Positions 41,584 through 50,251 of a stretch of DNA of 51,441 nucleotides are shown here, piece by piece; position 1 is the first letter of the stretch; every line of letters begins with the position of its first letter. The notes below the pieces were generated by a model. It saw only the letters and a program-made list of their open reading frames with translations, was not told where the DNA came from and searched no databases. A program made the position numbers and the translations under genes. The stretch is from Streptomyces sp. 8L (GTDB taxonomy: Bacteria; Actinomycetota; Actinomycetes; Streptomycetales; Streptomycetaceae), in NCBI RefSeq assembly GCF_020176795.1, contig NZ_JAIUKE010000017.1, forward strand, positions 1 through 51,441. The letters are read 5' to 3'.

Positions 41584-42888
41584 TCAGGTGCGGACAGAGT
41601 CCCTGCCCGCGTCGCGGCCCGTGTAGCCGAGGACCGCGGCGAGCGCCGCGAGGACGCTGACCGTGGTGAGTGCGACGGGCATCGACAGCCAGTCGGCGAG
41701 GAAGCCGATCGCGGGCGGCCCGGCCAGCATGCCCCCGTAGCCGAGCGTCGAGGCCACGGCGACGCCGTTCGGGCCCGAGAGGGCGCCCGCGCGCCCTATC
41801 GCGACGGGGAAGATGTTGGCCAGGCCGAGGCCCATCACCGCGAATCCGGCGAACACCAGCCAGGTGACGGGCGCGAGCGCGCCGACGAGCATGCCGGCCG
41901 CCGCCGTCAGGCCGCCGACCACCAGGGTGCCCGTCTGGCCGAAGCGCTCCTGGACGGCTGTGCCCGACAGGCGGCCGATCGTCATCGCGAGCGCGAAGGC
42001 CGAGTAGCCGAGGGCCGCGAGGCCCGGCGCCGCACCCAGGTCCTGTGTCAGGTGCAGGGCGCTCCAGTCGGACATCGAGCCCTCCCCGTACGCCGTGCAG
42101 CAGGCGATCACACCGAACAGCACCACCACACCGCCCGTCCGGGGCCGCGCGGCCGTCGCGGCGCCCTGGCGGGCGCGACCCGGGGCCGGCCGTGGCGCGG
42201 GCGCGGGTCCCGGTGCGGCTGCGGGTGCCGCGGGTTCGGGACCGCGCAGCAGGAACGGCGTCAGCACCGCCGTGGCGACCAGCGCGATCGCCGCGAGGAT
42301 GCCGAGGTGCACGGCGGGGGAGAGGCTCCCGGCGACGAGCCCGCCGAGTGCCGCGCCGAGCATGCCGCCCAGGCTGTAGACGGCGTGGAAGCTGGAGATG
42401 ATGGGCCGTCGCAGGGCGGCCACGAGGTCGACGGCGACCGCGTTCATCGCCACGTTCAGACCGCCGTACCCGACTCCGAAGACCACGAGCACCAGGCCCA
42501 GTGCGAGCGCGGAGTGGGCCTGGGCGGGCAGGGCGACCGAGAGCGACAACAGCGCCGAGCACCCGGCCGTGACCGGGCGGGCGCCGAAGGCCTTGCACAG
42601 CCGTCCGGTCAGCGTCATGGTCACCACGGCGCCGGCCGACACCCCCAGCAGAGCGAGCCCCAGGGCGCTCGCCGAGGCGTCGGCCTGGGCCTTGACGGCC
42701 GGGATGCGGACGACCCAGCCCGCGAAGACGAACCCGTCGAGCCCGAAGAACAGGGTCACCGCCACGCGTAGCCGGGATAGATGGCGACGGTGTTCCGCCG
42801 CGGCCGGCGCCGGGCCGCGGGCCTCGGGAGCCGCGGGAGGGGGGACGGGCTCTATGGCGTTCGTCACGGGTTTGTTTATATCCGGCAC
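41584..42888 (-). CDS. MFS transporter
   Basis: A 434-residue permease of the major facilitator superfamily with about 12 membrane segments. The GTG at 42888 lies where the -10 TATGCT at 42900-42895 would start transcription, so it is a leaderless start; the longer open frame upstream has no ribosome site. Motifs include FGLDGFVFAGWVVRIP in helix 1, the FHAVYSLGGMLGAALGGLVAG segment and a GLGLANIFPVAIG segment in the second half. It resembles fucose/sugar-type or multidrug exporters of the YbjJ group. Divergent from the ROK regulator, which probably controls it; sugar or sugar-acid uptake or export is likely. Confidence 0.88.
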   Translation of the reverse strand: MPDINKPVTNAIEPVPPPAAPEARGPAPAAAEHRRHLSRLRVAVTLFFGLDGFVFAGWVVRIPAVKAQADASASALGLALLGVSAGAVVTMTLTGRLCKAFGARPVTAGCSALLSLSVALPAQAHSALALGLVLVVFGVGYGGLNVAMNAVAVDLVAALRRPIISSFHAVYSLGGMLGAALGGLVAGSLSPAVHLGILAAIALVATAVLTPFLLRGPEPAAPAAAPGPAPAPRPAPGRARQGAATAARPRTGGVVVLFGVIACCTAYGEGSMSDWSALHLTQDLGAAPGLAALGYSAFALAMTIGRLSGTAVQERFGQTGTLVVGGLTAAAGMLVGALAPVTWLVFAGFAVMGLGLANIFPVAIGRAGALSGPNGVAVASTLGYGGMLAGPPAIGFLADWLSMPVALTTVSVLAALAAVLGYTGRDAGRDSVRT

Positions 42889-42894
42889 AAAAGC

Positions 42895-42923
42895 AGCATA
42901 GGGACCCTCACGGAAGCCGACAA
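42895..42923 (-). promoter_or_regulatory. Promoter of the MFS gene, leaderless
   Basis: On the minus strand TTGTCG (42923-42918) and TATGCT (42900-42895) are 17 bases apart; transcription would start at about 42888, the first base of the GTG codon. It overlaps the divergent region with the ROK regulator. Confidence 0.6.
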
Positions 42924-42962
42924 GGGCCCGACAGACGCAACGGATCATGGGAGACTCGGCGC

Positions 42963-44180
42963 ATGAACGGCAAGGCGGCCCCGATCCGCACGCGGCTGGA
43001 GCGCGGCAGGAGCGCACTCGGCCCCGCGCTCGAACTCGTGCACACCGGGCGTGCGCCCACCCGTGCCGTCCTCACCTCCGAGCTGGGCGTCACCCGCGCC
43101 ACCGCGGGCGCGGTCGCGGCGGAACTGGAGGCGCTCGGCCTGATCAGGGTCGACTCCAGACCCGGCGCGGGTGCCGGGTCGCAGGGCAGGCCCTCGCACC
43201 GGCTGTCCGTCGACGAGGCGGGCCCGGTGGCACTGGCCGCGCAGGTGCACTCCGACGGCTTCCGGGTCGCGCTCGTCGGGCTCGGCGGCCGTATCGTCGC
43301 CACCGCCGCGGGCCGCGGTGTGGTCGACGCGGACCCCGCCCGGGTGCTCGGCGACGCCGTCGCCGCGGGCGAGGCCCTGCTGCGCGAGGGCGGCAGGCGG
43401 TGCGTGGGCGCGGGCCTCGCCGTACCGTCGGCGGTCGCGGAACCCGAGGGCACCGCCCTCAACCCGCTGCACATCGCGTGGCACGCCGGCGCGCCCGTCC
43501 AGGAGATCTTCGTGGAGCGGGTGCGGGCCGCGGGACTCGACGGCCCGGTCTTCACCGGCAACGACGTGAACCTCGCGGCACTCGCGGAGCACCGGCACGG
43601 CGCGGGACGCGGCGCGGACAACCTGCTGTGCGTCGCCACCGGGCACCGCGGCGTGGGCGGCGCGCTGGTACTGGGCGGCCGCCTGTACACCGGCAACGCG
43701 GGGCTCGCGCTGGAGGTGGGGCACCTCACGGTCAACCCCGAGGGCCGCCCCTGCTATTGCGGCGGCCGGGGCTGCCTCGACGTCGAGGCGGACCCGCTCG
43801 CCCTCCTCACCGCCGCGGGCCGCGACCCCGGCCCGGAGACGAACCTGCTCCAGCAGGCCGTCGCGCTGCTGCGGACCGAGTACGGCGACCCGGCGGTGCG
43901 GTCCGCGGCCGAGCGTCTGATCGACCGTCTCGGTCTCGGCCTCGCGGGCCTGGTGAACATCCTCAGCCCCGACCGCATCATCCTCGGCGGCCTGCACGGC
44001 GAACTGCTGGCGGCCGACCCCGACCGGCTGCGCGCCGTCGTCGCCGACCGGAGCCTGTGGGGCCGTAGCAGCAGTGTGCCGGTCCTCGCCTGCGCCCTGG
44101 CCCACAACAGCCTGGTGGGCGCGGCCGAGGTCGCCTGGCAGCCGGTGCTGGACGACCCGCTCGGCGCGCTCGCCGCCTGA
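42963..44180 (+). CDS. ROK family transcriptional regulator
   Basis: A 405-residue repressor with GGGAG before the ATG. The winged helix is at residues 20-60 (ALELVHTGRAPTRAVLTSELGVTRATAGAVAAELEALGLI). The ROK fold follows, with GAGLAVPSAVAEPEG, FTGNDVNLAALAEH (active-site Asp kept), GHRGVGGALVLGG and the zinc motif GHLTVNPEGRPCYCGGRGCLDVE. It most likely represses the divergent MFS gene until a sugar binds. Unlike the fusion protein at 3057-5429, it keeps the zinc cysteines. Confidence 0.92.
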   Translation: MNGKAAPIRTRLERGRSALGPALELVHTGRAPTRAVLTSELGVTRATAGAVAAELEALGLIRVDSRPGAGAGSQGRPSHRLSVDEAGPVALAAQVHSDGFRVALVGLGGRIVATAAGRGVVDADPARVLGDAVAAGEALLREGGRRCVGAGLAVPSAVAEPEGTALNPLHIAWHAGAPVQEIFVERVRAAGLDGPVFTGNDVNLAALAEHRHGAGRGADNLLCVATGHRGVGGALVLGGRLYTGNAGLALEVGHLTVNPEGRPCYCGGRGCLDVEADPLALLTAAGRDPGPETNLLQQAVALLRTEYGDPAVRSAAERLIDRLGLGLAGLVNILSPDRIILGGLHGELLAADPDRLRAVVADRSLWGRSSSVPVLACALAHNSLVGAAEVAWQPVLDDPLGALAA

Positions 44181-44209
44181 CGGACGGCGGCGGGCGGGGC
44201 GCCCGTCCG
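44181..44209 (+). terminator. Hairpin terminator after the ROK regulator gene
   Basis: CGGACGG (44181-44187) and CCGTCCG (44203-44209) are perfect 7-bp arms, starting on the base after the stop codon, with a GC-rich 15-base loop. Confidence 0.45.
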
Positions 44210-44630
44210 GCGCCTGCGGTGATCTTCCCGGGCCGGCCGCAGGGGCGGTCGGACGTCACGCACCGTGTTCGCCGCCGGTTGCTCCCTCGGAGTGAAGAAT
44301 CCGGTCCCTGATCCACGGACGGCCGCCCTCACGGGGCAGCCGCGCACCACGTTCCGCTCACGGTTCCGCTCACGCGACAGGCACGCGGCAGCCCAGGCCG
44401 CATCGGTGCAGACACAGACGCTGGCGCTCGCGTAGAGGGAGCCGGGGACGAAGGGCGCCGCTCCGGCGAGCGTGCATGAGCCGCCGGGCGTCCGCGCCGC
44501 GCCGCCGCGTACTCCCGGGGAGGTATGCGAGGTGCCGCTGGCCGTACGACGACGGGGGCGCGCCCGCGCGGGAGGCTCGGAGGTGTCGGAAAGGACCGCG
44601 GACTCGCGGTGACACCAGGAGTTGAGCCCC
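44210..44630. other. Gap without a recognised gene
   Basis: About 420 bases between the ROK regulator and the SHOCT protein. No frame shows natural codon use. The only structure noticed is a perfect two-copy tandem repeat of GTTCCGCTCACG at 44351-44374. The end of the gap holds the AGGAG ribosome site of the next gene. Confidence 0.55.
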
Positions 44631-44901
44631 ATGCACACACTCGCATCGCACGACGGCGGGCCCGGCCCGTTCATCCTCTTCGTCCCGCTCGTCTGGGCCG
44701 CCGTATTCGCGGCCGTCTTCACCGTCGTCAGGCGGGCCCGGGGGGCCGGGGGGCCGGGGCGGCTACGACGAGCGGTCCCCGATCGCGATCATCGGCCGCA
44801 GGTTCGCCTCCGGCGAGATCGACGAGGACGAGTACTGGCGCAGGCTGTCCGTACTGGACGAGCAGTTCGGCCGGCGGAACGGCAAGAGCGCCGCGCTGTG
44901 A
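44631..44901 (+). CDS. Small membrane protein with SHOCT domain, frameshifted here
   Basis: ATG at 44631 has AGGAG 9 bases upstream. The first frame gives one membrane helix (GPFILFVPLVWAAVFAAVFTVV) and a basic patch, then in the G runs at about 44738-44763 the meaning moves to another frame: YDERSPIAIIGRRFASGEID and then EDEYWRRLSVLDEQF, a clear SHOCT domain, ending at TGA 44899-44901. Joined, this is a normal protein of about 90 residues. The change is one base in runs of G, most likely a sequencing error. SHOCT proteins are short membrane proteins of unclear role, probably in oligomerisation. Confidence 0.75.
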
Positions 44902-45015
44902 GGCGCAGGCGGGGGCCGGACGGTGCTCGGCGCCGCCCGGCCCCCGCCGCGTACGGCCGGGTACGCGCGGCACGAGCCGGCCGGCCCACTTCCCCAGCGG
45001 GTACCGGCCGCCCGC

Positions 45016-45543
45016 TCAGCCCATGACGGCCGACCGGGCCGTGGCATGCCCGTACTCCAGGATCACCGCTTCGAGGTTCGCGGTGTCGAAGGGGCCGTCC
45101 GTCGCCGCCCCGTAGACGGGGCAGTGCGACGAGAGCGCCGCGATCGTGCCCTGGGGTGCCGGCAGGGTGAACCACACGCTCTTGCCGCCCGCGCTCTGGC
45201 TCACCCCCCAGCTCTGGCTGACCGCCGCGATCAGAGCGAGACCCCGGCCGCAGGTGTCGTAGGTGGCCGCGTCCGTGAGCTTCGGCATGCGCGGGTCGTG
45301 GTCACTGACGGAGACCGTGAGGCGGTTGAGCAGCAGCTCGACGTCGACGGTGCACCGCTTGTCCGGCTGGGCGTGCCGGACGACGTTGGTCAGCAGCTCG
45401 GTCACTCCGAGTGCCGCGTGGTCGATCAAGGGATCGAGGCGCCAGTTGCGCAATTGCGCCGAGATGATTCTGCGGACCTGTCCGATCCGCGACGGCAGGG
45501 CATGGAGCTCCACCGTGCAGTGCCTGCTGTGCTGGCTGGTCAC
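45016..45543 (-). CDS. RsbW-like ATP-binding (HATPase_c_2) protein
   Basis: A 175-residue member of the anti-sigma kinase-like ATPase family, very common in Streptomyces. GTG at 45543 has GGGGAG 9 bases upstream. The Bergerat fold shows the N box ALGVTELLTNVVRHA, then VSVSDHDPRMPKL and the G1/G2 region TYDTCGRGLALIAAVSQSWGV. It may phosphorylate an anti-sigma antagonist or bind a sigma factor. The last 40 residues are unlike the family core. No sigma factor or antagonist gene is adjacent on this strand. Confidence 0.88.
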   Translation of the reverse strand: MTSQHSRHCTVELHALPSRIGQVRRIISAQLRNWRLDPLIDHAALGVTELLTNVVRHAQPDKRCTVDVELLLNRLTVSVSDHDPRMPKLTDAATYDTCGRGLALIAAVSQSWGVSQSAGGKSVWFTLPAPQGTIAALSSHCPVYGAATDGPFDTANLEAVILEYGHATARSAVMG

Positions 45544-45797
45544 GGCTGCGACTCCCCGAATTGAGGTCCGGAAGAAGCGTGATTCTTGCGCCGGCTGCCG
45601 GCTCGCGATCCGGCCGCCGTCGAGGTCCGGCGTGGCTGGTTCGCAGCGTCACCGCCGTTCCACCCTGAGTGAGGTGGCATCAGCCTCACCCCGCAGGGTG
45701 GGCGCCGCAACTCGCGGCGGGCCGCGGTCCCGTCGGCGGGCCGTCTTATGGCTACCCAAAGTGAGCGTTTGGCGGAGGGCTGCGGTTCACTTGGGGC

Positions 45798-47021
45798 ATG
45801 GCCGAGCACCCCCTTCCTCCCGTCCCGCACACCGCGGCCTCCCGCGCCGACACCCCGGTCGACCGGACCGCGGTGGCCCCCGCACCCGCCTGCCCCCGCT
45901 TCCGGGGGACCGAGGACACCGTCGATGTGGACCGCAGCGACCCCGCGTACCGGGAGTGGCTCAAGGAGGCCGTACGCCGGGTGAAGGCGGACGCGAACCG
46001 CTCGGCGGACACCCACCTGCTGCGCTTCCCGCTGCCCGACCACTGGGGCATCGACCTGTATCTGAAGGACGAGTCAACCCACCCCACCGGCAGCCTCAAA
46101 CACCGCCTGGCGCGCTCGCTGTTCCTCTACGGGCTCTGCAACGGCTGGATTCGGCCCGGCCGTCCCGTCATCGAGGCGTCCAGTGGCTCGACCGCCGTCT
46201 CCGAGGCCTACTTCGCGAAGCTGATCGGTGTGCCGTTCATCGCCGTCATGCCCCGCACCACCAGCGCCGAGAAGTGCCGGCTGATCGAATTCCAGGGCGG
46301 CAGCTGCCACTTCGTGGACGACCCGCGGACCGTGTACGAGCAGGCGGCACACCTCGCCGCGACCGGCGGGGGGCACTACATGGACCAGTTCACCTACGCG
46401 GAACGCGCCACGGACTGGCGCGGCAACAACAACATCGCGGAGTCGATCTACGAGCAACTCCGTCTGGAGCGCTACCCGGAACCCACGTGGATCGTCGCGA
46501 CCGCCGGTACCGGCGGCACCTCGGCCACCATCGCGCGCTACGCGCACTACATGCAGTACGACACCCGGGTGTGCGTGCCCGACCCGGAGAACTCCTGCTT
46601 CTTCGACGGCTGGACGCACGGCGACACCGACGCGTGCAGCGATCGGGGCTCCCGCATCGAAGGCATCGGCAGACCCCGGATGGAGCCGAGCTTCATCACC
46701 GGGGCGATCGACCGCATGATGAAGGTGCCCGACGCGGCGACCGTGGCGGCGGTCCGCGTCCTGGAGCGGCTGGCCGGCCGGCGGGCGGGCGGCTCCACGG
46801 GCACCGGCCTGTGGAGCGCGCTGCGGATCGTCGCCGAGATGATCGAACGCGGTCAGCGCGGCAGCGTCGTCACGCTGATCTGCGACGGGGGCGACCGCTA
46901 TCTCGACAAGTACTACTCGGACGCCTGGCTCGCGGCGCAGGGTCTGGACATCGGCCCCTACACGGCGACGCTGGACCACTTCCTGCTGCACGGCACCTGG
47001 CCCGGCGGAGCGGGCGCCTGA
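45798..47021 (+). CDS. Cds1-like L-cysteine desulfhydrase / PLP-dependent cysteine synthase family
   Basis: A 407-residue fold-type II PLP enzyme. The PLP lysine is K101 in [19 protein letters not shown], followed by the substrate loop [21 protein letters not shown] (ASSGST) and the phosphate-binding [15 protein letters not shown]. The sequence layout matches the actinobacterial Cds1 group, which breaks cysteine down to sulfide, pyruvate and ammonia, rather than CysK or CysM. No strong ribosome site precedes the ATG. It is divergent from the RsbW-like gene. Confidence 0.88.
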   Translation: MAEHPLPPVPHTAASRADTPVDRTAVAPAPACPRFRGTEDTVDVDRSDPAYREWLKEAVRRVKADANRSADTHLLRFPLPDHWGIDLYLKDESTHPTGSLKHRLARSLFLYGLCNGWIRPGRPVIEASSGSTAVSEAYFAKLIGVPFIAVMPRTTSAEKCRLIEFQGGSCHFVDDPRTVYEQAAHLAATGGGHYMDQFTYAERATDWRGNNNIAESIYEQLRLERYPEPTWIVATAGTGGTSATIARYAHYMQYDTRVCVPDPENSCFFDGWTHGDTDACSDRGSRIEGIGRPRMEPSFITGAIDRMMKVPDAATVAAVRVLERLAGRRAGGSTGTGLWSALRIVAEMIERGQRGSVVTLICDGGDRYLDKYYSDAWLAAQGLDIGPYTATLDHFLLHGTWPGGAGA

Positions 47022-47121
47022 CCGCCGCCGTCCGCCCGCCCGCGCCCGGCGTCGCGCCGTCCGCCCGCGTCGCGCCGGCCGTCCTCTCGCGCCCCGCGTC
47101 GCGCGGGCCGCGCCTCGCCGC

Positions 47122-47595
47122 TCAGCGCCTCGGCAGGCTCAGCCGACGGTCCAGGGCGCGCATCGAGACGCGGAAGTTGCGGGCGAGCGCGGGGCGGGCC
47201 GCCCGTACGAGCGCCCGGTACAGCGCCGCGCCGTCCGTCGCGACCGTCCAGCGCACCCGCGTCCCCGGCGCGGCGGCCACGAGACGCCAGTCCTCGATGA
47301 GCGCGGACATCCCCGGGGCGTTGGTGCGGTCCGTGCGGTACGCGTAGTGCGTGGTGGGGCGCGCCGCGAGCACCGTCTCCCAGAACTGCCCGCCGCCCGT
47401 CAGCCGCACCTGCCTGCCCTCGGGCGTCCTGGCCACCGCGACCAGACCGGAGAACCAGTCGGGCCAGTCCTCAGCGCGGTCCGCCAGCTCCCGGTACACG
47501 ACCTCGGGGGACGCGCCGAGCGCGGCGCCGAACGTGAGGCGTACGGGCGCCGACTCCACGAAATCCAGTTCCACCGGGTGTATTCGTCGGACCAC
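47122..47595 (-). CDS. SRPBCC (polyketide cyclase-like) family protein
   Basis: A 157-residue START-like protein; GTG at 47595 with GAGGGG upstream. It shows VRLTFGAALGASPEVVYRELADRAEDWPDWFSGLVAV, then a beta segment with FWETVLAARPTTHYAYR, and ends TRVRWTVATDGAALYRALVRAARPALARNFRVSMRALDRRL, the amphipathic C-terminal helix of this fold. It should bind a hydrophobic ligand in a cavity. Another member with the same fold lies at 49808-50251. Confidence 0.85.
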   Translation of the reverse strand: MVRRIHPVELDFVESAPVRLTFGAALGASPEVVYRELADRAEDWPDWFSGLVAVARTPEGRQVRLTGGGQFWETVLAARPTTHYAYRTDRTNAPGMSALIEDWRLVAAAPGTRVRWTVATDGAALYRALVRAARPALARNFRVSMRALDRRLSLPRR

Positions 47596-47658
47596 GGCCC
47601 CTCACATCCCACCGGTCGGACGGCCCGGGCGCGCGGCCCGGCGACCGGGCGGCGCCCC

Positions 47659-49629
47659 TCAAGAGAGGGGTTCCACCGAACCGACCCCTTGAAGCGTGCC
47701 GCCGGTCGCCAGTCGCGCCGACAGCTCCACCGCGCCGCCCCGGGGAGCCCGTACCGCCAGGGTCGTCGCCCCGGCGTGCGCCCGCACCGCGCCCGTCGCG
47801 GTGATCGCGGTGACGGCGCGGCTTCCCGCGGCCAGCAGGTACGGGTGGCCCGCCGCCGACCTCCAGCGCAGCCCCGCCACCACGTTCTGGCCGAACCTGC
47901 TGCACAGGGCCGTGTTCTCCGCCTTCGCAACGAACGTGCCCCGGGCCGAGGCCGTCGAAGAGGGGCCCTGGAACTGCACCATGACCCGGCCGGGGCCGCT
48001 CCAGGTGTCGGCGCGCGAGCACACCCAGGTCGCCCGCCCGCCGTGCTCGGGCAGACTCTGCTCGGCGAACGCCCAGTTGTTCACGGCCTTGACGCCCGAG
48101 CCGCGCAGTTCGGGCAGGGCACAGGCGGTGCGGGCCCAGCTGGTGAGCGCGGGCCCCGACGTCGCTTCCCGCGGCTGCCGCGCGGGCGCGCCCGGCCCCG
48201 GCGGCGGCGTGTAGGTGAGATGGGCGGGGGAGAGGCCCCCGAGGTCGGTGAGGAGGAACGCGTGCTTCTCCGCGATCTTCTCCGACGACCGCAGCTGGAG
48301 CACCGGCCACGAGCCGCAGGAGGCGCCCGCCGCCGGGTCGGCCACCGGGTCCGTGACCCCGTCCGCCGCCACACGCACGGTCCGCGCCCGGGTGTCGGGA
48401 CGCAGCAGATCCCTGCCTGCGGTCTTAGCGACCCAGGGCGCCAGCAGATACCGCACCGAGCCGGGCGAGCGGCTCACCACGAGCGCCGCGTCCGTCGTCA
48501 CGTCCCCGTCGTCGGCCCGCGACACGTCGAGCGCCGCGGCGCCGCCCCCGCCGGATACGGGCTCCGCGTAGCGCGCCACCCGGCCCCCGTCGTACAGCAG
48601 CACCACGGCGGCCCCGTCCGTGTCGCCCGCGAACAGCAACCGCGGGGACCGGTCGGGGGGCGCCGTGTCCGTACCCGGCGCCGCCGTCACCGCGACCCGG
48701 CGGTCCGGCGCGGCGCGCCCGCCCCACGCGGCCAGCGCCCGGCCGATCAGGGCCGTGTCGTGCGCGCGTCCACCGCGGGCCGGCCACACCGTGAAGTCCA
48801 TCCGGGACGAGTCCGACCAGTCGCCGGCCGGTGCTCGGACCACCCGCCGCGGGTCGAGCGCGCCTGCGGCAGCCGCGCTGCCCGCGGGGCCCGCCGCGAC
48901 GACCGCGGGATCGCCGGGCCGCGCGTCCGACAGGGCCGCCGACACCAAGGCGCCCCCCAGGGTGACGGCCACCGCGATCCTTCCCAGCCTCCTGTGCTGT
49001 CGGCGGCGCAGCAGGTCCGCCGGCCGGGTCTGCACCGTGCAGGGGTCGAACTCCGCGGCGGTGAGCAGCTCCTCGGCCCTGCCCTCCTGCCCGGCCGCGA
49101 GGCGGTCCGCCGTGCGCAGCGCCTCGTCCGGCGCGTCCGCGCCGGCGTCGGCGAGCAGCGCGAGCACCTCGGACGGCGGCAGCCGTTCCAGCACCCGCAG
49201 GGCGAGCGCGGCCCGTGCCGCCGCGTCGACCGCCGACAGGGCGCGGTCCAGGCCGAGTTCGTCCGTACCGCCCGCGCGCGGGAACAGCCTGAGGCCCGCC
49301 ACGAACGGCAGTCCGCCGCCCACGGCCCGCAGCGCCGCCCCGCGCAGCGGCGAGCGCCGCTCGTGGGCCAGCGCCGCCGCGAGGACCTCCTCGCGCACCC
49401 AGGCGTAGGCCCGCTCCCGCCCGATCCGGACGGTGCCCCGGGCGCGTGGCAGGGAGCGCTGGACGGTGCGGTGCGCGGCCAGCACCCGGCGATGCCTGCC
49501 GAGGGCGGGCGGCAGGGTCAGATAGGCCAGGCGGACCAGGCGCGGATAGTGCTCGACGAGGACGGCCTCCGCCTCGTCGGTGCCGGGGGCGGTGCCCGCG
49601 AGGGCCGGGTCGGTGCGCTGTGTCGGCAT
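47659..49629 (-). CDS. Membrane protein with ECF-sigma-like N-terminal region
   Basis: A 656-residue protein; ATG at 49629 follows a GGAAGG site about 11 bases away. Residues 15-120 resemble a degenerate sigma region 2 (VLVEHYPRLVRLAYLTLPPALGRHRRVLAAH); residues 155-190 resemble region 4 (ARAALALRVLERLPPSEVLALL). A single membrane helix follows at about 238-258 (RLGRIAVAVTLGGALVSAALS). The remaining 390 residues should lie outside the cell, with repeating beta-rich blocks such as LLFAGDTDGAAVVLLYDGGRVARYAEP and GPGRVMVQFQGPSS, and a few cysteines. This is not a normal sigma factor, as an outside domain and a membrane anchor are present. Function unknown; a membrane-tethered regulator is possible. 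Confidence 0.7.
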   Translation of the reverse strand: MPTQRTDPALAGTAPGTDEAEAVLVEHYPRLVRLAYLTLPPALGRHRRVLAAHRTVQRSLPRARGTVRIGRERAYAWVREEVLAAALAHERRSPLRGAALRAVGGGLPFVAGLRLFPRAGGTDELGLDRALSAVDAAARAALALRVLERLPPSEVLALLADAGADAPDEALRTADRLAAGQEGRAEELLTAAEFDPCTVQTRPADLLRRRQHRRLGRIAVAVTLGGALVSAALSDARPGDPAVVAAGPAGSAAAAGALDPRRVVRAPAGDWSDSSRMDFTVWPARGGRAHDTALIGRALAAWGGRAAPDRRVAVTAAPGTDTAPPDRSPRLLFAGDTDGAAVVLLYDGGRVARYAEPVSGGGGAAALDVSRADDGDVTTDAALVVSRSPGSVRYLLAPWVAKTAGRDLLRPDTRARTVRVAADGVTDPVADPAAGASCGSWPVLQLRSSEKIAEKHAFLLTDLGGLSPAHLTYTPPPGPGAPARQPREATSGPALTSWARTACALPELRGSGVKAVNNWAFAEQSLPEHGGRATWVCSRADTWSGPGRVMVQFQGPSSTASARGTFVAKAENTALCSRFGQNVVAGLRWRSAAGHPYLLAAGSRAVTAITATGAVRAHAGATTLAVRAPRGGAVELSARLATGGTLQGVGSVEPLS

Positions 49630-49660
49630 CGGGGGCTGTGCCTTCCGCAAGTGCAGTGCT

Positions 49661-49721
49661 GCTGGTGCCACTCGGAGGGCCCAACGAAGCCGCTGGTGCC
49701 GCTCGGAGGGCCCAACGAAGG
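49661..49721. repeat. 31-bp tandem repeat upstream of the sigma-like gene
   Basis: Two units (49661-49691 and 49692-49721) read GCTGGTGCC, one varied base, CTCGGAGGGCCCAACGAAG. They differ at one internal base. They lie 32 bases upstream of the sigma-like gene start, so they fall in its promoter or leader. Each holds a GGGCCC palindrome. They could be sites for a regulator. Confidence 0.8.
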
Positions 49722-49807
49722 GATCATGCGAAGGTCGCACAAGGGAGAGCGGGGACGTCAGTTCGGCCGTGTACCAAAAGGGTGGGGCGTCGGCCGCGAA
49801 GCGGGCC

Positions 49808-50251
49808 TCAGCGCCGGTCCGTCCGCAGAAGGTGGTCGACCTCGCGGCCGAACATCAGCCGCCCCGCGTCCGCCGTCACCCCGTCGAAGAGCCGCGGCAG
49901 CGCGGCGACCCGGACCTCCTCGAGCCAGGTCACCCGGGTCTTCCCGGCTTCCGCGCGCACCCGGATCTCCGCCCAGCCCGTGACGACCCTGCCGCGCTTC
50001 TCCAGCCGGCAGCGGCCCGCCCGCCCCTCGGCCGGCGGCTGCCACACCACGATCTCCATCGGATCGTCGAACCCGGCGGGCCCGAGTCCCGTACGGGCCA
50101 CGATCACCGTGCCCGTCCTGGTGGGTCCCGGCGTCCGTACCGACATCCGGGTCAGCGGCACCCGGGCCGCGTGCGAGGGCCAGTCCGTCATCCGCCGCCA
50201 GGCCTCCCCGACGCCCAGCGCCGGCGTGCGCTCCACCCGGAAGGCCGTCAT
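49808..50251 (-). CDS. SRPBCC family protein
   Basis: A 147-residue START-like protein, ATG overlapping the DeoR stop (ATGA). It begins TAFRVERTPALGVGEAWRRMTDWPSHAARVPLTRM, and has the beta-sheet part MEIVVWQPPAEGRAGRCRLEKRGRVVTGWAEIRV and the final helix region LPRLFDGVTADAGRLMFGREVDHLLR. It should bind a small hydrophobic molecule. It is downstream in a two-gene operon with the DeoR-type regulator. Confidence 0.85.
   Translation of the reverse strand: MTAFRVERTPALGVGEAWRRMTDWPSHAARVPLTRMSVRTPGPTRTGTVIVARTGLGPAGFDDPMEIVVWQPPAEGRAGRCRLEKRGRVVTGWAEIRVRAEAGKTRVTWLEEVRVAALPRLFDGVTADAGRLMFGREVDHLLRTDRR

Noticed and set aside
41441..42598. 385-residue minus-strand frame overlapping the MFS gene
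   Set aside because: Arg/Gly-rich alternate frame of the membrane transporter gene; the MFS frame has clear membrane helices and a promoter.
44329..44651. Minus-strand open frames of about 100 residues in the gap before the SHOCT gene
   Set aside because: Pro/Arg/Ser-rich with no family features and overlapping the ribosome site of the plus-strand gene.
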